Position numbers and translations under genes: made by a program
Notes under the pieces: generated by a model
Seen by the model: only the letters and a program-made list of their open reading frames with translations
Told to the model about the DNA's origin: nothing
Database searches by the model: none
Source of the DNA: Amyelois transitella
Lineage: Eukaryota; Arthropoda; Insecta; Lepidoptera; Pyralidae
Reading direction: 5' to 3'
DNA: 64,000 nucleotides
Assembly (NCBI RefSeq): GCF_032362555.1
Contig: NC_083520.1
Location: 5,146,001-5,210,000, forward strand
In this document: positions 23,060 through 34,500 of the stretch, one piece after another
How the letters are laid out: each line of letters begins with the position of its first letter
Numbering within the stretch: position 1 is the stretch's first letter

Positions 23060-24840
23060 CGTCTATATTTGATGACGGCTGATGTAATTCGAAAATTCTA
23101 CTAATTCGGGCTTGGTTTAAATACGACCAGTGAGCGACTGTAACGGTTCCCTAAGGAGACGCTGCCAATTATGAAATTAAAATTTCAACGAAGTATGAAA
23201 TGTTTACGTGACTGTCAATGATATGAAACGAAAGGTAGGTATTTAACATAGAGCACAGAACGATAACAATTCACGACCTTCCATTTTACTCGACTGCAAA
23301 AGGATAATATGGAAACCGGAGCATTCGTCAAAAAAAATGATACAAAAACGTATTTTCTTATTCTAAGGCAACTATGTCAATTTCAAACCAACACTTTCGG
23401 ACAACTGGATATCTATACATGATCCAATAGGTCTGGTTTAGTTTCCCATGTAAAGAATTCGGAGGTTTGACGAAAGTCTCTTGCGTCCAGGATCCCAGGT
23501 CACAGGCGGGCTTCCGTCCAGAGAGGTGAGGATGTAACTGGACGTTATCCAGGAGGATGATGATCTTATTTAGTATGTGCATACACATTGATGTCCGAAG
23601 ATGCGTAGTTTTTTTTAAGTAAAATACTAGTTAAATCATTGAACGTGGCCTTTCAGTCTTTTAAGACGCTTCTATCTACCCGCAAGAGATATAGCGTGAT
23701 TAAATTTATGTTTCAACTTAAAACAATTGAAAAGACATCAACGCGTCTTTTTCAATCAATCGTTCGTTTTATTCGTTCGAATATTTTACTTTACGCGTAT
23801 CGTTTATCGATTTATCTGTCATAGCTTATCAAGTGTAGTTTGTGAGCTTTTGGTAAAATATATATAAGGCAAATAGAAAGATTTGACTGAAGACCATAAA
23901 TTATGACCTCGTATGATTTATATTCGTATAGGAACAAACAGTCTCATTAGTATTCTTAGTTAATCGGCATTGGTCGAAATAAACTGCAAAATGTAGAATT
24001 TTGCAGAACTTAAAGTATTACGAGTAAGTACCTCATGATTATCGATTTTGTATTAATTTATTAAACTAATGTACGTATATATTAAATTTCCCTTGTGAGT
24101 TCTTAAAAAACAAGATACCTGGGTGTGCCCCACTTTTATCAATAGGTTTGTTTAATGAATGTTTACCTCAATTTTAATATAAAAAAATGGGTAAAGATGA
24201 TTAAGTTCCTACATAATTATTCGTATCTAACTTTATACCTTTCCAATTTATACTACTTTTAAAACTTATTTAAACTTGAAAGCTACAAAAGGTGAATTTA
24301 ATACTTGAAGCATTATCTATCAGTCAGTCTTTAGAAAATAGCAAACAGATACTAATAAATCAGGTATTAATAATTTTCAGTAGTTGGCTTCAAAATTCGG
24401 CTGTTAGAACAGAAATTAAAAATTTGATTTTTTTCAAACAAATTTATATGGATGACTTTATGCTGGATGCAGTAATGGTATTTCTATTTTGAAAATCAGT
24501 TGTGGAGGTTAAAATGTTTCTATTTTTTAATTGAATGTAATAAACTATATTTCTTTATTCTTATAAAATAAGCAGCTACAAGGTCCGTGTAATTCGGTTG
24601 ATAGGTGTCGACGATGTAGGTGATCTAAACCTTGATCAAATTGGCCATGTTCTGATGGAAATTGACGTCAAGAGTATACATCCGACTTGCAGGGTTCTTA
24701 GCAAGTGGACATCTTTGCCTGCCTTACGTGACGTTATAGTATTTAAAAAAATATTTATAACACGCTTAAATAAAATTCCAGTTTCGTTGTTTATATTTTT
24801 AATGTAGTAGGAAAAGTGTCACATAAAATAACAAAATCCT
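23060..24840. other. ppk-A/ppk-B intergenic DNA
   Basis: Includes the ppk-A promoter side and the ppk-B 3' side. It holds a family-A copy (about 23400-23570, with GTCCAGAGAGGTGAGGATGT) and a SINE-B 3' fragment (23640-23708). No gene seen. Confidence 0.55.
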
Positions 24841-24845
24841 ACATT

Positions 24846-27800
24846 TTAGTAGACTTCATTGACTTTGTCTTCATTTTCACTGGCGAAGTTGTCTATCGCC
24901 TTCGGCAGATTATTTCCATGCACTTTTCGGCGACGCCACAATACACATACCAATCTGTTGAAAAAGATACTGTTTATTAACATTTTAACTGCACACGTTA
25001 AACATAAATTTTTATAATTCCCGTACCATAATTTTATAGTAATGTCAACCTACCTAATTTTGTTGTCTAGTAATGTCTATAGTCGTGCTGGCTATGTCAG
25101 TAACGGGGAGATTTCAAAATAGGTATTTTATTTTTCTTAAGTTCACTAACCATATAATATTAGACATACCAACTTAGAAACTATGCTTACAATTATTATA
25201 AAATAATATTTATTATATAATATAGTTTAGAAATTGTAATAATTTTGTCAATGTTATTTAAATTTGTTTCTCTTTACTTAATTAAAATGAACTCAAATTA
25301 AAACTAAATGAAATCGATTATGAAAAGAACAATTACGCTTTTTACCTCAATGTCAAAAAGTACAATATTTCCGCCAAACTGAGCAAAGAGAAGCCCATGA
25401 ACAGCCCCAGCAGACCGCCGCAGTTAGCGAGGAAGTCTGTCTGGCCGTACAGCTCCGAGCGCCTGGACGTGATGAACTGCGGCTCCTTGAAGAATACTGC
25501 CACTCGGGAACATTGGGAGCTGAACATTAAGAAAAATACCTATATAAAATTAAATAAGTATAAAAATTTTAAAAGTAGTAATCATCATGGATAAGCATGA
25601 ATGATATATTTTCGGTCGGTCGAATCCGTTGTTCACAATTGATAAACCGAATCGCTGTTGTCTATCGAAATGCAAAATGGAGTTTTGATTGGTCGGCAAT
25701 CTTAGTTGAAATAGAAAAGCTAAGTAAATTTCGCTGCATTTTTTATTCTACTGAGAGCCTACAGATTGATTGTATGATTTCAAAGAAACTTAATTATTGC
25801 GGGTACCTACTACAGATTAAAAATCAGTTCTTCTTCTTCGCCCTTTTGTCATTGTGTAGGCGTCGCCGTCAAGCAGAGACAATGGGTTGGCCATACATAT
25901 TCTCATACTTACTCGTCGTCCATTCCAACATAGTCTGACTTGAAGACTTGGTCTTTCCAGTCGTAATCTGCTTTAGATATCTCGGCTTCATACTCGATGG
26001 AGGTACAGGCTGGCAAGCATTTGCAGTTATGAGCGATCCTCCGTGCTTCGTTGGTTAGCTCAGAATCTAATGTCTTTTTAAGGTAAGACTCCACTTCCAC
26101 TACGACCAATTCCACTGAAAAGTATATTTTATGTTCACAGTTAATATACATAATGGTGATAAATAAAAGGGCCTTAAATATAAATAAAAATTTTTTACAC
26201 AATATGTAAGTACATTTATTTATAAATTCGCACGTTTGGAAATACTCACTTTGTACCTTTTTAACACACGTCATACTTCCTGTGTTGCAAACTTTCATTT
26301 CAGGATCATCTGTAAAGAATCAAAACATTTTTAAAATCAGAATTATTAGTTCATATTTATGTAGGTATAAAGTCATTTGTTAATCTAGTCATACCTGTTG
26401 ATTTCACAGTCTTAATGTGGAATATTTTTGTTTACCTTATTGTAGTTAAGTTGGCCTGGGCTGCCTATTCCAACCTCGAGTTTGCCTTTAAAATGAATCT
26501 CAAGGCCGAACAAAAGGCACGCATTTTCGACCAATGTATCCTGCCAGTTCTCACCTATGGTGCTGAAACCTGGGTCTTCACCAAGGACATACTGCATAAA
26601 TTAAGTGTGGCCCAGAGGGCACTGGAGAGAAAACTGGTTGGAATCACGTTGCGGGACCGCAAAACAAACGAGTGGCTGAGGCACCAGAGCAAAGTCACTG
26701 ACGTTATCAAACGCGTGGCTAGACTGAAGTGGGAATGGGCTGGTCATATGGCGCGCAAGACCGATACGTGGAGCAAACGGTTACTCGAGTGGCGACCATG
26801 GGGTGAAAAACGTCCCCGAGGGAGACCCCAGATGCGTTGGGACGACGACATCAGACAGATAGCAGGGACAAGATGGATGCAAGTGGCACAGAGCCGCGAT
26901 GAATGGCGTAGTTTGAAGGAGGCCTACACCCAAGGGGTAGAGACGGGCTGAAGAGAGAGAGAGTTAAGTTTTCATACTTAGGGTATAATACTTACGTGGC
27001 ATACTGATGTGGACACAACCACATCTTGAATATGTGTAGTTAGTGAAACATTCAAACTCGCAATTTGACTGAGTGTACACCTTGTAGAACCGTAGGTATC
27101 GCTCAGTTGGGAAATAGCATTGCCGTCTGGATAAGAAAATAAAAATCTTATGGTAAAGTTCTTCAGATAAAAATATATAATTGTGTAAATTCTAATTAAA
27201 ATAACCATTCTTCGTCTTTCTTCCTGCGTAAGTACACGAAGCGATGTCCTGCGCAACCACGCAACCTTATTGGCTCATGGTAAATGCAATAAATGAACGC
27301 GTGCATATTCCCTTAGTTGCCTTTTACGACATGGACCCATGATATAGAGATAGCGGTCCCGTTTAAAACTGCCGGTAACCACACAGCAATTAAAATAATA
27401 ACAAACCTTCATAAATCAAGCACAGTCGTAAGAAATCGATTTCCTTTTCAGTCTTAAATTTGAAAAAAAAAAAGCTTGAAATATAATTTTCACTTGTACC
27501 TTTCAGGGTCATAGGGCCTCAGACCCGATGAAGTTGTCATCATTTTTGGTTTTACAGCAACAACTAATTCTTGGTTTAAACCTGAACGGAAATAGCTTTG
27601 TGTAAGCCTTGGTAACTCCGCCGGATTATGAAGCAAAACCTTAAAAAAAATATCATACCATTATTATAGGTTTATACCTGTAATTAGAAACAAGTATATT
27701 CTTAAAGATTACGGTCGTAAACATTATAGTTTCGTTCTTTTGGCAAAGCACTATTACAGTAAAGATGGTCTTTCAAAACGAAAATCTAATGGGAAGATGA

Positions 27801-30800
27801 TATGTTAAATTATCCAAAAAATCATGAGTTTATATCACCTTAAATCCCTGTACGGGCCCGCGGCAGAGATAATCCAAGTCGCTCATTCTAGTTTTCATTA
27901 AAAATACTAAACCAGATTTGGCACCGCTTCCCTGAAATTTTAATTTTTTTTTATTAACATACTTAATATTTAATATTGATTGGAGTAAAGTGCATAGAGA
28001 ATATAATGTATAAGAGTATACTTTAATAGCTTATGTTTTAGTTTTACTCAAAATAAATTGTCAACATCATAAAATGCGAAACCTACTGAACCCCTATTCG
28101 GATAAGTTTCCAAAGGAGTATTTTCTGCATATCCGTCTTCTAAATTCCAAGATATTGCTTTGTTATTGTGCTCCAGATATTTATAGTCATTATTCAAGCT
28201 GTAAACAAATAGTTCAATAATGAATGAACAATACTCAAAGGACAATATTTTTGTATTTGAGATATGATACGATATACGTCATAAGAATAACCACAATGCT
28301 GGGAATCAAACCCTGAATGGTCACTCTCTTTTATAAGCCTTCTTGGCTTATAAAATCGAATGTTAAAATCATATTTATAAATTAGCCAGTCTTGGGGCGA
28401 AAATACTTTTTTTGTATGTTTATACGTTGTAACGTGATAACTTTTATGATGAAATTTATAATGTACCTATGTCTGGAATATGTCAATACAATTGTGTTCG
28501 TGGTGTGAACACAATGTTGATGCCTCAGAATAAGTTGAGTCGTAATTGAGATATTCACAATTTTGTAAAAAGTGTTCGCACGGTCTTATTTTGCGGAGAA
28601 CGATTATTTTTTATAAAATTACGTTCGATGTAAACTTACTTCTCCATTTTGAACAGTTCGTCAGCGCGTAAAGTGTTGAAAGTGAAGCAAATCCCTTCTT
28701 CGGTCAAAATTGGTGAAAACAAATTTTCACACGATTTCATTGGTACGTCTTTCCATTGACAACCAAAGAAGGCTTCGGTTAAGTTTGGAGCCACCTAATA
28801 CACATAATAAAAGGGAGATTATTACATAATAGGTACTCGAAAGCCTTTGTGAGTCTGATGGGGAATGGATGGGAATGAATGGAAAAATGAATGTAGTAAC
28901 AAACAAGATGGTAGGTGAGAATATGAAGTACTTTAAATAATTTTTGCCTGTAAACTTTAAAGTTAGAAAACAAAGCAAAAATTCGTAAACTTTTTGCGAT
29001 TTGATCTTCCGGGTGTTTATGACCAGATAGACTTACGAGTAGTTACTATTATATTATATTCAAATTTTATAAGTGCCTTTACTAACTTTTTTGAGATTTG
29101 CTATAGAAACACTCCCATTGCCATATTTCCTACCGTAGGAGTTGGAGAGATGGTCATCACATACGAGTGTGAGATCTTCAAAGTACTCGATTCTGGAAAT
29201 AAATAAATTCAACATAATTATCTATTATTTAGCTTATTTTGTAAGACAATTAATATTCTCCACCATTTTTGCAAAAAGCGTGACTTTTTATGTAAGTTAT
29301 GTCTAGCTTTCTGCATAAATTCTATAAGTTAGTCTATAATTTGTAGTGCATATACCTATTACGAACTTGAAAGCTCTTGTTAAATGTTAACGAAAAGTAC
29401 TTACTCCTGATTTGTCATATTGCCTCGGTCTGCACTGACGTTATACCGATGATAATTGTCGGTAAAATCAAAAACAGACACTTTTGATTTTGTCTCCAAG
29501 CAAACTGTCACAGCGGGATATGGAATCTGAAGATAAATATATTTTTGTTAAAACAAGATATAGTGCTTTACGTACAGAAAGTTTAACATGGGTCAAGAAT
29601 TAGCGAAGAATCAACAAGTGTGTGTGAAGGAACTCTCAACTATCCGCCTAGCCATGGGGACAAGACGGTACTAACTACGGTAAAACCACACGATGCTAAC
29701 GTCAACCACATTGCCGGGAGGGAACGTAAATATGGATTTTAATTTAAGAATAATTTTTCCTTTATTTTCTTCGCAAGTCTTTCTTTTTGGCCTGAATGAT
29801 TTCGATTTACTTATAAAGTTTATAATAAAGTCATAAATTAAATCTTGCCTGCCAGACAGGGGTCGGGTTTTCTGCGAAGCTTACTATAACTGGACTATCA
29901 TTCCATTTCCTCCAAACATTTCTGATCAAAAATGAGCAAAGAACTACGGAGCAAATAAATGCCAACAACCAAAATAACCTGAAATCATTTAAAAGTGATA
30001 ACTGATTTGTGGACTCACCTGATAAATGATACCTACTTAATAAATACTTAATAAATTTTAAGAGTTTCCTTGATTTCTCAGGAGTACCTACTCGTAACAC
30101 AATCCTGAACGGTAGTCATTTAGTGCCGCTGTTGCACCAAAAAAAACATGCATGAGGACGTATATTACTGTGCTAGAGGAGGTGCTAGAGGTGTGTTAAT
30201 CTCGTTAATTCCTGTTCCCGCGTGAATTTCGGGAAATCCTCACTTTGTGCACCCCTACACTCCTTATGAAACCCATGCCAAATTTGAAATCTCTAGACCT
30301 ATGTTGTTTGCCGCCAGTCACCAAAGTCACTTTGTTACCGAAGAGTCCTAAATATTAAGATTAAAATTTATTGTCTGTCATGATGTTGTGGGTAAATGTG
30401 CAAAGGAACATTTTTTTTTATTTATCTTTATTTTCGTGTTTTACTTCTCTGTTTTTGTTCGCTCCTTCTCCCCAATATACTTGAGACCGTGAAGGTTAGA
30501 GTTGGCCGTGTAGTCAATGATGTATTCCTTCATAAAAGTACATTTCCTTCTCTTTATTTCAATGCCTTCCATCCGTTCATGATGTTCTGAAATTTTCTGG
30601 ACGCTCCCCGATCTTATATAAAAATAAACGGAAAATATAATTATAATTAAATATATTTGATTTATTGTTATTCATTTTTTAATTTTACTTATTTAACTTT
30701 ACTGCATCTAATTGTCTGGCGTAAAGTTAGAAGGAAAGCAAGTAGGTAAGTAGTTTTTTTAATGGCTTGGTACAAACTGTTACAATATTCTGATATATTT

Positions 30801-30896
30801 GGGACTATATATAGACTATTTACTAAGTATATACATATGTACATATTAGGTACTTTTCGAATAATTTAAAAACACTAACCTCGACTGCGGCTTCAT
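24846..30896 (-). CDS. Pickpocket-like DEG/ENaC sodium channel subunit, ppk-B (572 aa)
   Basis: Fourteen coding exons, transcript order: 30880-30896, 30445-30612, 29849-29978, 29405-29526, 29087-29192, 28640-28794, 28087-28198, 27839-27931, 27500-27639, 26996-27126, 26250-26309, 25913-26114, 25346-25519, 24846-24954; 1719 nt. Exon lengths and phases match ppk-A except in exons 2, 12 and 14. The Q|GCAAGA donor after exon 3 is a GC donor; the rest are GT. It keeps the His-Gly motif (SNLHGLKYIG), IPYPAVTVC after M1, the cysteine-rich region, DFLANCGG, Gly-Phe-Ser and the acidic residue in LLSLAEILYF. Exon 13 DNA is almost identical to ppk-A. Intron 10 holds an antisense LINE fragment. It is the tandem neighbour of ppk-A (same strand) and head to head with ppk-C. 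Confidence 0.92.
26453..26961 (+). mobile_element. 5'-truncated RTE-type LINE, C-terminal reverse-transcriptase region
   Basis: An open frame to the TGA at 26949-26951 encodes the tail of an RTE-clade polyprotein: KARIFDQCILPVLTYGAETW, then RALERKLVGITLRDRKTN, RVARLKWEWAGHMARK and GRPQMRWDDDIRQIAG. A short GA-repeat tail follows. The 9-bp direct repeat AGTTAAGTT (26444-26452 and 26962-26970) brackets it exactly, as expected of target-primed insertion. Only the last roughly 165 codons are present, so it cannot move by itself. It is antisense in ppk-B intron 10. The undamaged frame and perfect duplication suggest a fairly recent event. Confidence 0.9.
27293..27385 (-). mobile_element. SINE-B 5' fragment
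   Basis: On the plus strand CCCTTAGTTGCCTTTTACGA ... GATAGCGGTCCCGTTT ... CTGCCGGTAACCACACAGCA, the head of an inverted SINE-B. It lies in ppk-B intron 9. Confidence 0.6.
30190..30335 (-). repeat. Helitron-like fragment, degenerate
   Basis: GTTCCCGCGTGAATTTCGGG ... CCAAATTTGAAATCTCTAGA. The same phrases occur in the reverse-oriented copy at 56790-56930. Terminal signals are lost. It lies in ppk-B intron 2. Confidence 0.35.
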
Positions 30897-31571
30897 TACG
30901 TCAATATTAGGTCAACTAATGAAATTTGAATATTTTGGGCTTGGTTTAAATATAAAAAGCTAAGGACATTTATGATTCCATGGAGACTGCGAAATTCAGG
31001 CATTAACATGACATGTGTTTTAAAACCTATCTAATATTATACTTCTTACTTCGAGTTTGTTCGCGTATATTTTATTTCAAGTACTACGTTACTAACATTT
31101 AAATAAATAACCTTATTATTTCGTAGAAAAAATAGTCTGCTTTAATCAAAAGAATCTAAATTACAGATAAAGTAGGTAACCGCTTTATTGTAGGTAGGTA
31201 CTACGAGTATTTAAGTGAGCAAAGGTTAGAATATAAAATAAGAAATAAATATTGTGGAGTGTCTCCTGTCTGTGTGGAGGATATACATATGTCGTTATTG
31301 GGAGAAAAGCAATAATTCAAAAACAGTCATGACTCATTTATAAATTTGCGTATTTACATACATACATCATTTTCAATGTAGACACATTCTGAAGGTCAAT
31401 AGTACTCACTTCGTCAGATATTAGAAAAAAATATTTCAATTTTATAATTGATTCGAACATGGATATTCAGTCCCTAATGCCTAATATTGGTGCCTGTTGT
31501 TCATAATTACAAAAGCGACCTAATGTCTAACCTACACTTATTATTTAGAGGTTCATCGCAACTCAAGAATA
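30897..31571. promoter_or_regulatory. Shared head-to-head upstream region of ppk-B and ppk-C
   Basis: The two start codons point away from each other across 675 bp, so the promoters of both genes must lie here or in overlapping 5' introns. The sequence is AT-rich; I can name no specific site with confidence. Confidence 0.5.
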
Positions 31572-34500
31572 ATGTTGCGACACTCTAGGTAAGTAAAAGA
31601 CATTAATAAAATTTATTCGTTGTTAATTTAAGATTAAACATATTTGTTATTTTTATTTTGCTGCTTTTTTATACAGTACAATATTTTATGATTATATTAT
31701 ATATGGGTATTTCCATAATACTTTGGACCTTTATCAAATTGTATTCTTTTATAGATCGGGAAGTATTGGGAAGGGCTCAAACTCCGAGAATGTTTGCACA
31801 AAAGAAGGATATTTAAAAGATAATCCAACTAAAAAGAAGGAAAACTTTTTCAAAGAATATCTCGTAGATTACTCAAGCAATTCTAATCTGCATGGACTTA
31901 GATACATCGGAGAAAAGGAACGAACTCATATCGAAAGGTAATATGTACCTTAAAAATACCTGTATAATTAGTATGTAAATAATTATTATTTAAAAATAAA
32001 AGACATACATTTTTTTAGAGTATTTTGGTTGTTTGCCTTCATATGTGGAAGTGTGTTATGTGCTGGATTGATCATGAAGACTTATATGAAGTGGACATCG
32101 ACCCCAGTGATTGTAACTTTTGCTGAGAAAACCACTCCTACTTGGCAGGTACGTAGCTGAATATTATATCGAATAGTGTTAAAAATACTTATATTACGCA
32201 TGCAAAGATGTATCTTGCATGCGTGATGCTTGCTTGTGTTTTGAGTAACTCCTCAATGTATGCTTAGCTTCGGACATCTTCGTCTCTGGAGAGAAGTTAG
32301 GATTTGTTTCAAATTTAAATATGTATGGATTGGCAAAACTAAAAAAATCGGCAACGTAAAATAGACAATATTTTTTGTTATTTCGTAGTTGTGATACAAG
32401 GTCCGCGACATAGATTACATTGTCATTATAAACTACGTCAACGATGTCTCAATGTATAAATTTTATCTTCTTCTTTAATTCCAATTCTGCATGTTTCTGC
32501 GACGCTCATTAAAACTACAGCAGACACCTGCCCTTACAAATTTGTTATTTCAACAAGTTCAACCATAAATATTTAATTTTTATTTTTATATTCTTGCTTA
32601 TTTATTGAATCTATTGATTACTTTTTTTCGTCAACAGATTCCTTATCCTGCAATAACCATGTGTCTCGAATCTAAATCAAGGGCGACGATTTTCAATTTC
32701 ACACAAAATTATTATCTTTACAATAACTCTTTAGATCGTGCTAATATGACGGAAGAAAAGTAAGTGTCGCTTTTTTATTTCCTTCTGAAAAAAATGTTGT
32801 TTCTAAGACTGAAATGAATCAATATATTTACTAAGAGGACTCAACAATAAACTGATAATTGTAAAGTTAAGGAAAGAGAGTACCTCTCGGACCCGTGATG
32901 AAATGAGTGAGATGTTTTTCACCCATTTCATCTCGGCCGATTGTCCGAAAAACCTATTTAAGAACATAAGGTGTAGGAAGCCGTTAGATAACGCAAATTT
33001 ATAAACATTCGGGCTTTCAGGAATGTCTATGTATTGTAGTGGACTTTTGACTGGTAGGGCTTTAAACTGAAAATTAACAGTCACGTTCTTACAGGCGAAA
33101 TATGGTCGAAGATTTGACTCTGGTTTGTGACGACCACCTGGCCTCTCCAACGGGCAGGGAATTTAGTGACGGCAGTGAAACCGTTGCCAATTTGCAAAAC
33201 GTAAGGTTTTGAAATCATTATTTTCTAACCATCAATGACTGACAATGTACAGCCGTAGCTACTGGGCCGTGGGATGCAAAAAATTAAGATGTTTGTTCCT
33301 CCATAAGTATTATCGAAATTTCCACGAAACAATCGAAAAACGGCATAAACATATGTAAAAGTCTCTGCTTTAGATAGCACTTGGAGGTCTTCAAACGAAC
33401 TCTAGTCAAGGCAAAATCTGGTAACTTATAGAATATTGGCCTTAATTTCCCTAAGAAATATTTAAAAACGGAAAATTAAATGGGATTTTTAATTTTACGC
33501 AACCGGGACATGATTTTGTAGTTTTGATTGCTTAAAAACCTAAGGTGGATTACAGCAGATAGCCGATAATAAAAACTATTTCCAAACCTTTCATGGCAAT
33601 CCCACCTAATAATAAATGGGCAAAAAGTTTGTTTGTTATCTCTTTACGCGTCATCTACTGAAAAAAACAAAAAACTTCTTAAAATTTTGCGTATTTATAA
33701 TTAAGAGTATGGAGAAGGACATATTTCATCCTTTTTAAAACTATAGTTTTTGTGAGATTTGTGAAAAACCTGCATTCTTTCGTCTGGCGCAAAATTCGGG
33801 CGGGCGAAGCTACGGATAAAAGTTAGTAATGTATAAAGAACGAGTGAAAAAAATAATCTTTTAGGATTAGCTAATATGGCCGTGGTCTTCGAGTCTTTTT
33901 GTAGTGTAATACAATAATTATGACAAATAAAGAACTTTTTGATACTTTCAGGTGACCACAAATGCGAGTTCAACTTTCTTCGTGTGTAAATTCAAGGATC
34001 GCACGACGGAATACTGCGATACTTTGAACGCTCGTGTCCTCACTGACGAAGGGGTGTGCTTTAGTTTCAATATTCTGAGGCCTGAGGATTTATTCAGAAC
34101 TGAGAAGTAAGAGTTTCATTAATCAGTGTAGGTCTTCTACAACTTCATCTTCCTGACGTTAATCTGACTCCTTACCTCTGTGGAGATGAGACAGAGTGTG
34201 TCTTTTCACTTTGATCCTGGTTTGCGTGGGTTATAGACGATGAAAATGAATAACTGTAAAAACTTGTTGATAAAATTTTGTTTTTGTCTATAAGAAATTC
34301 ATAGTTAACTTGAGTATTTTATATTTTATTTAGTTTACACAAAGATTACAGTTACATAGAACATGATATTGAAGCCAATTCTTGGAGTTTGGAAGACGGA
34401 TATTCGCCTGATTTGCCACTAGACACTTACCCTTACCGAGGCGCTGTAAGTATCGAGTTTTTTTTCTTAACCTCGAAGAAATTATTAATGACTTTATCCG

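Noticed and set aside
26415-26452. First codons of the LINE frame (MWNIFVYLIVVK)
   Set aside because: They lie before the target duplication and are host intron read in frame by chance; the element starts at 26453.
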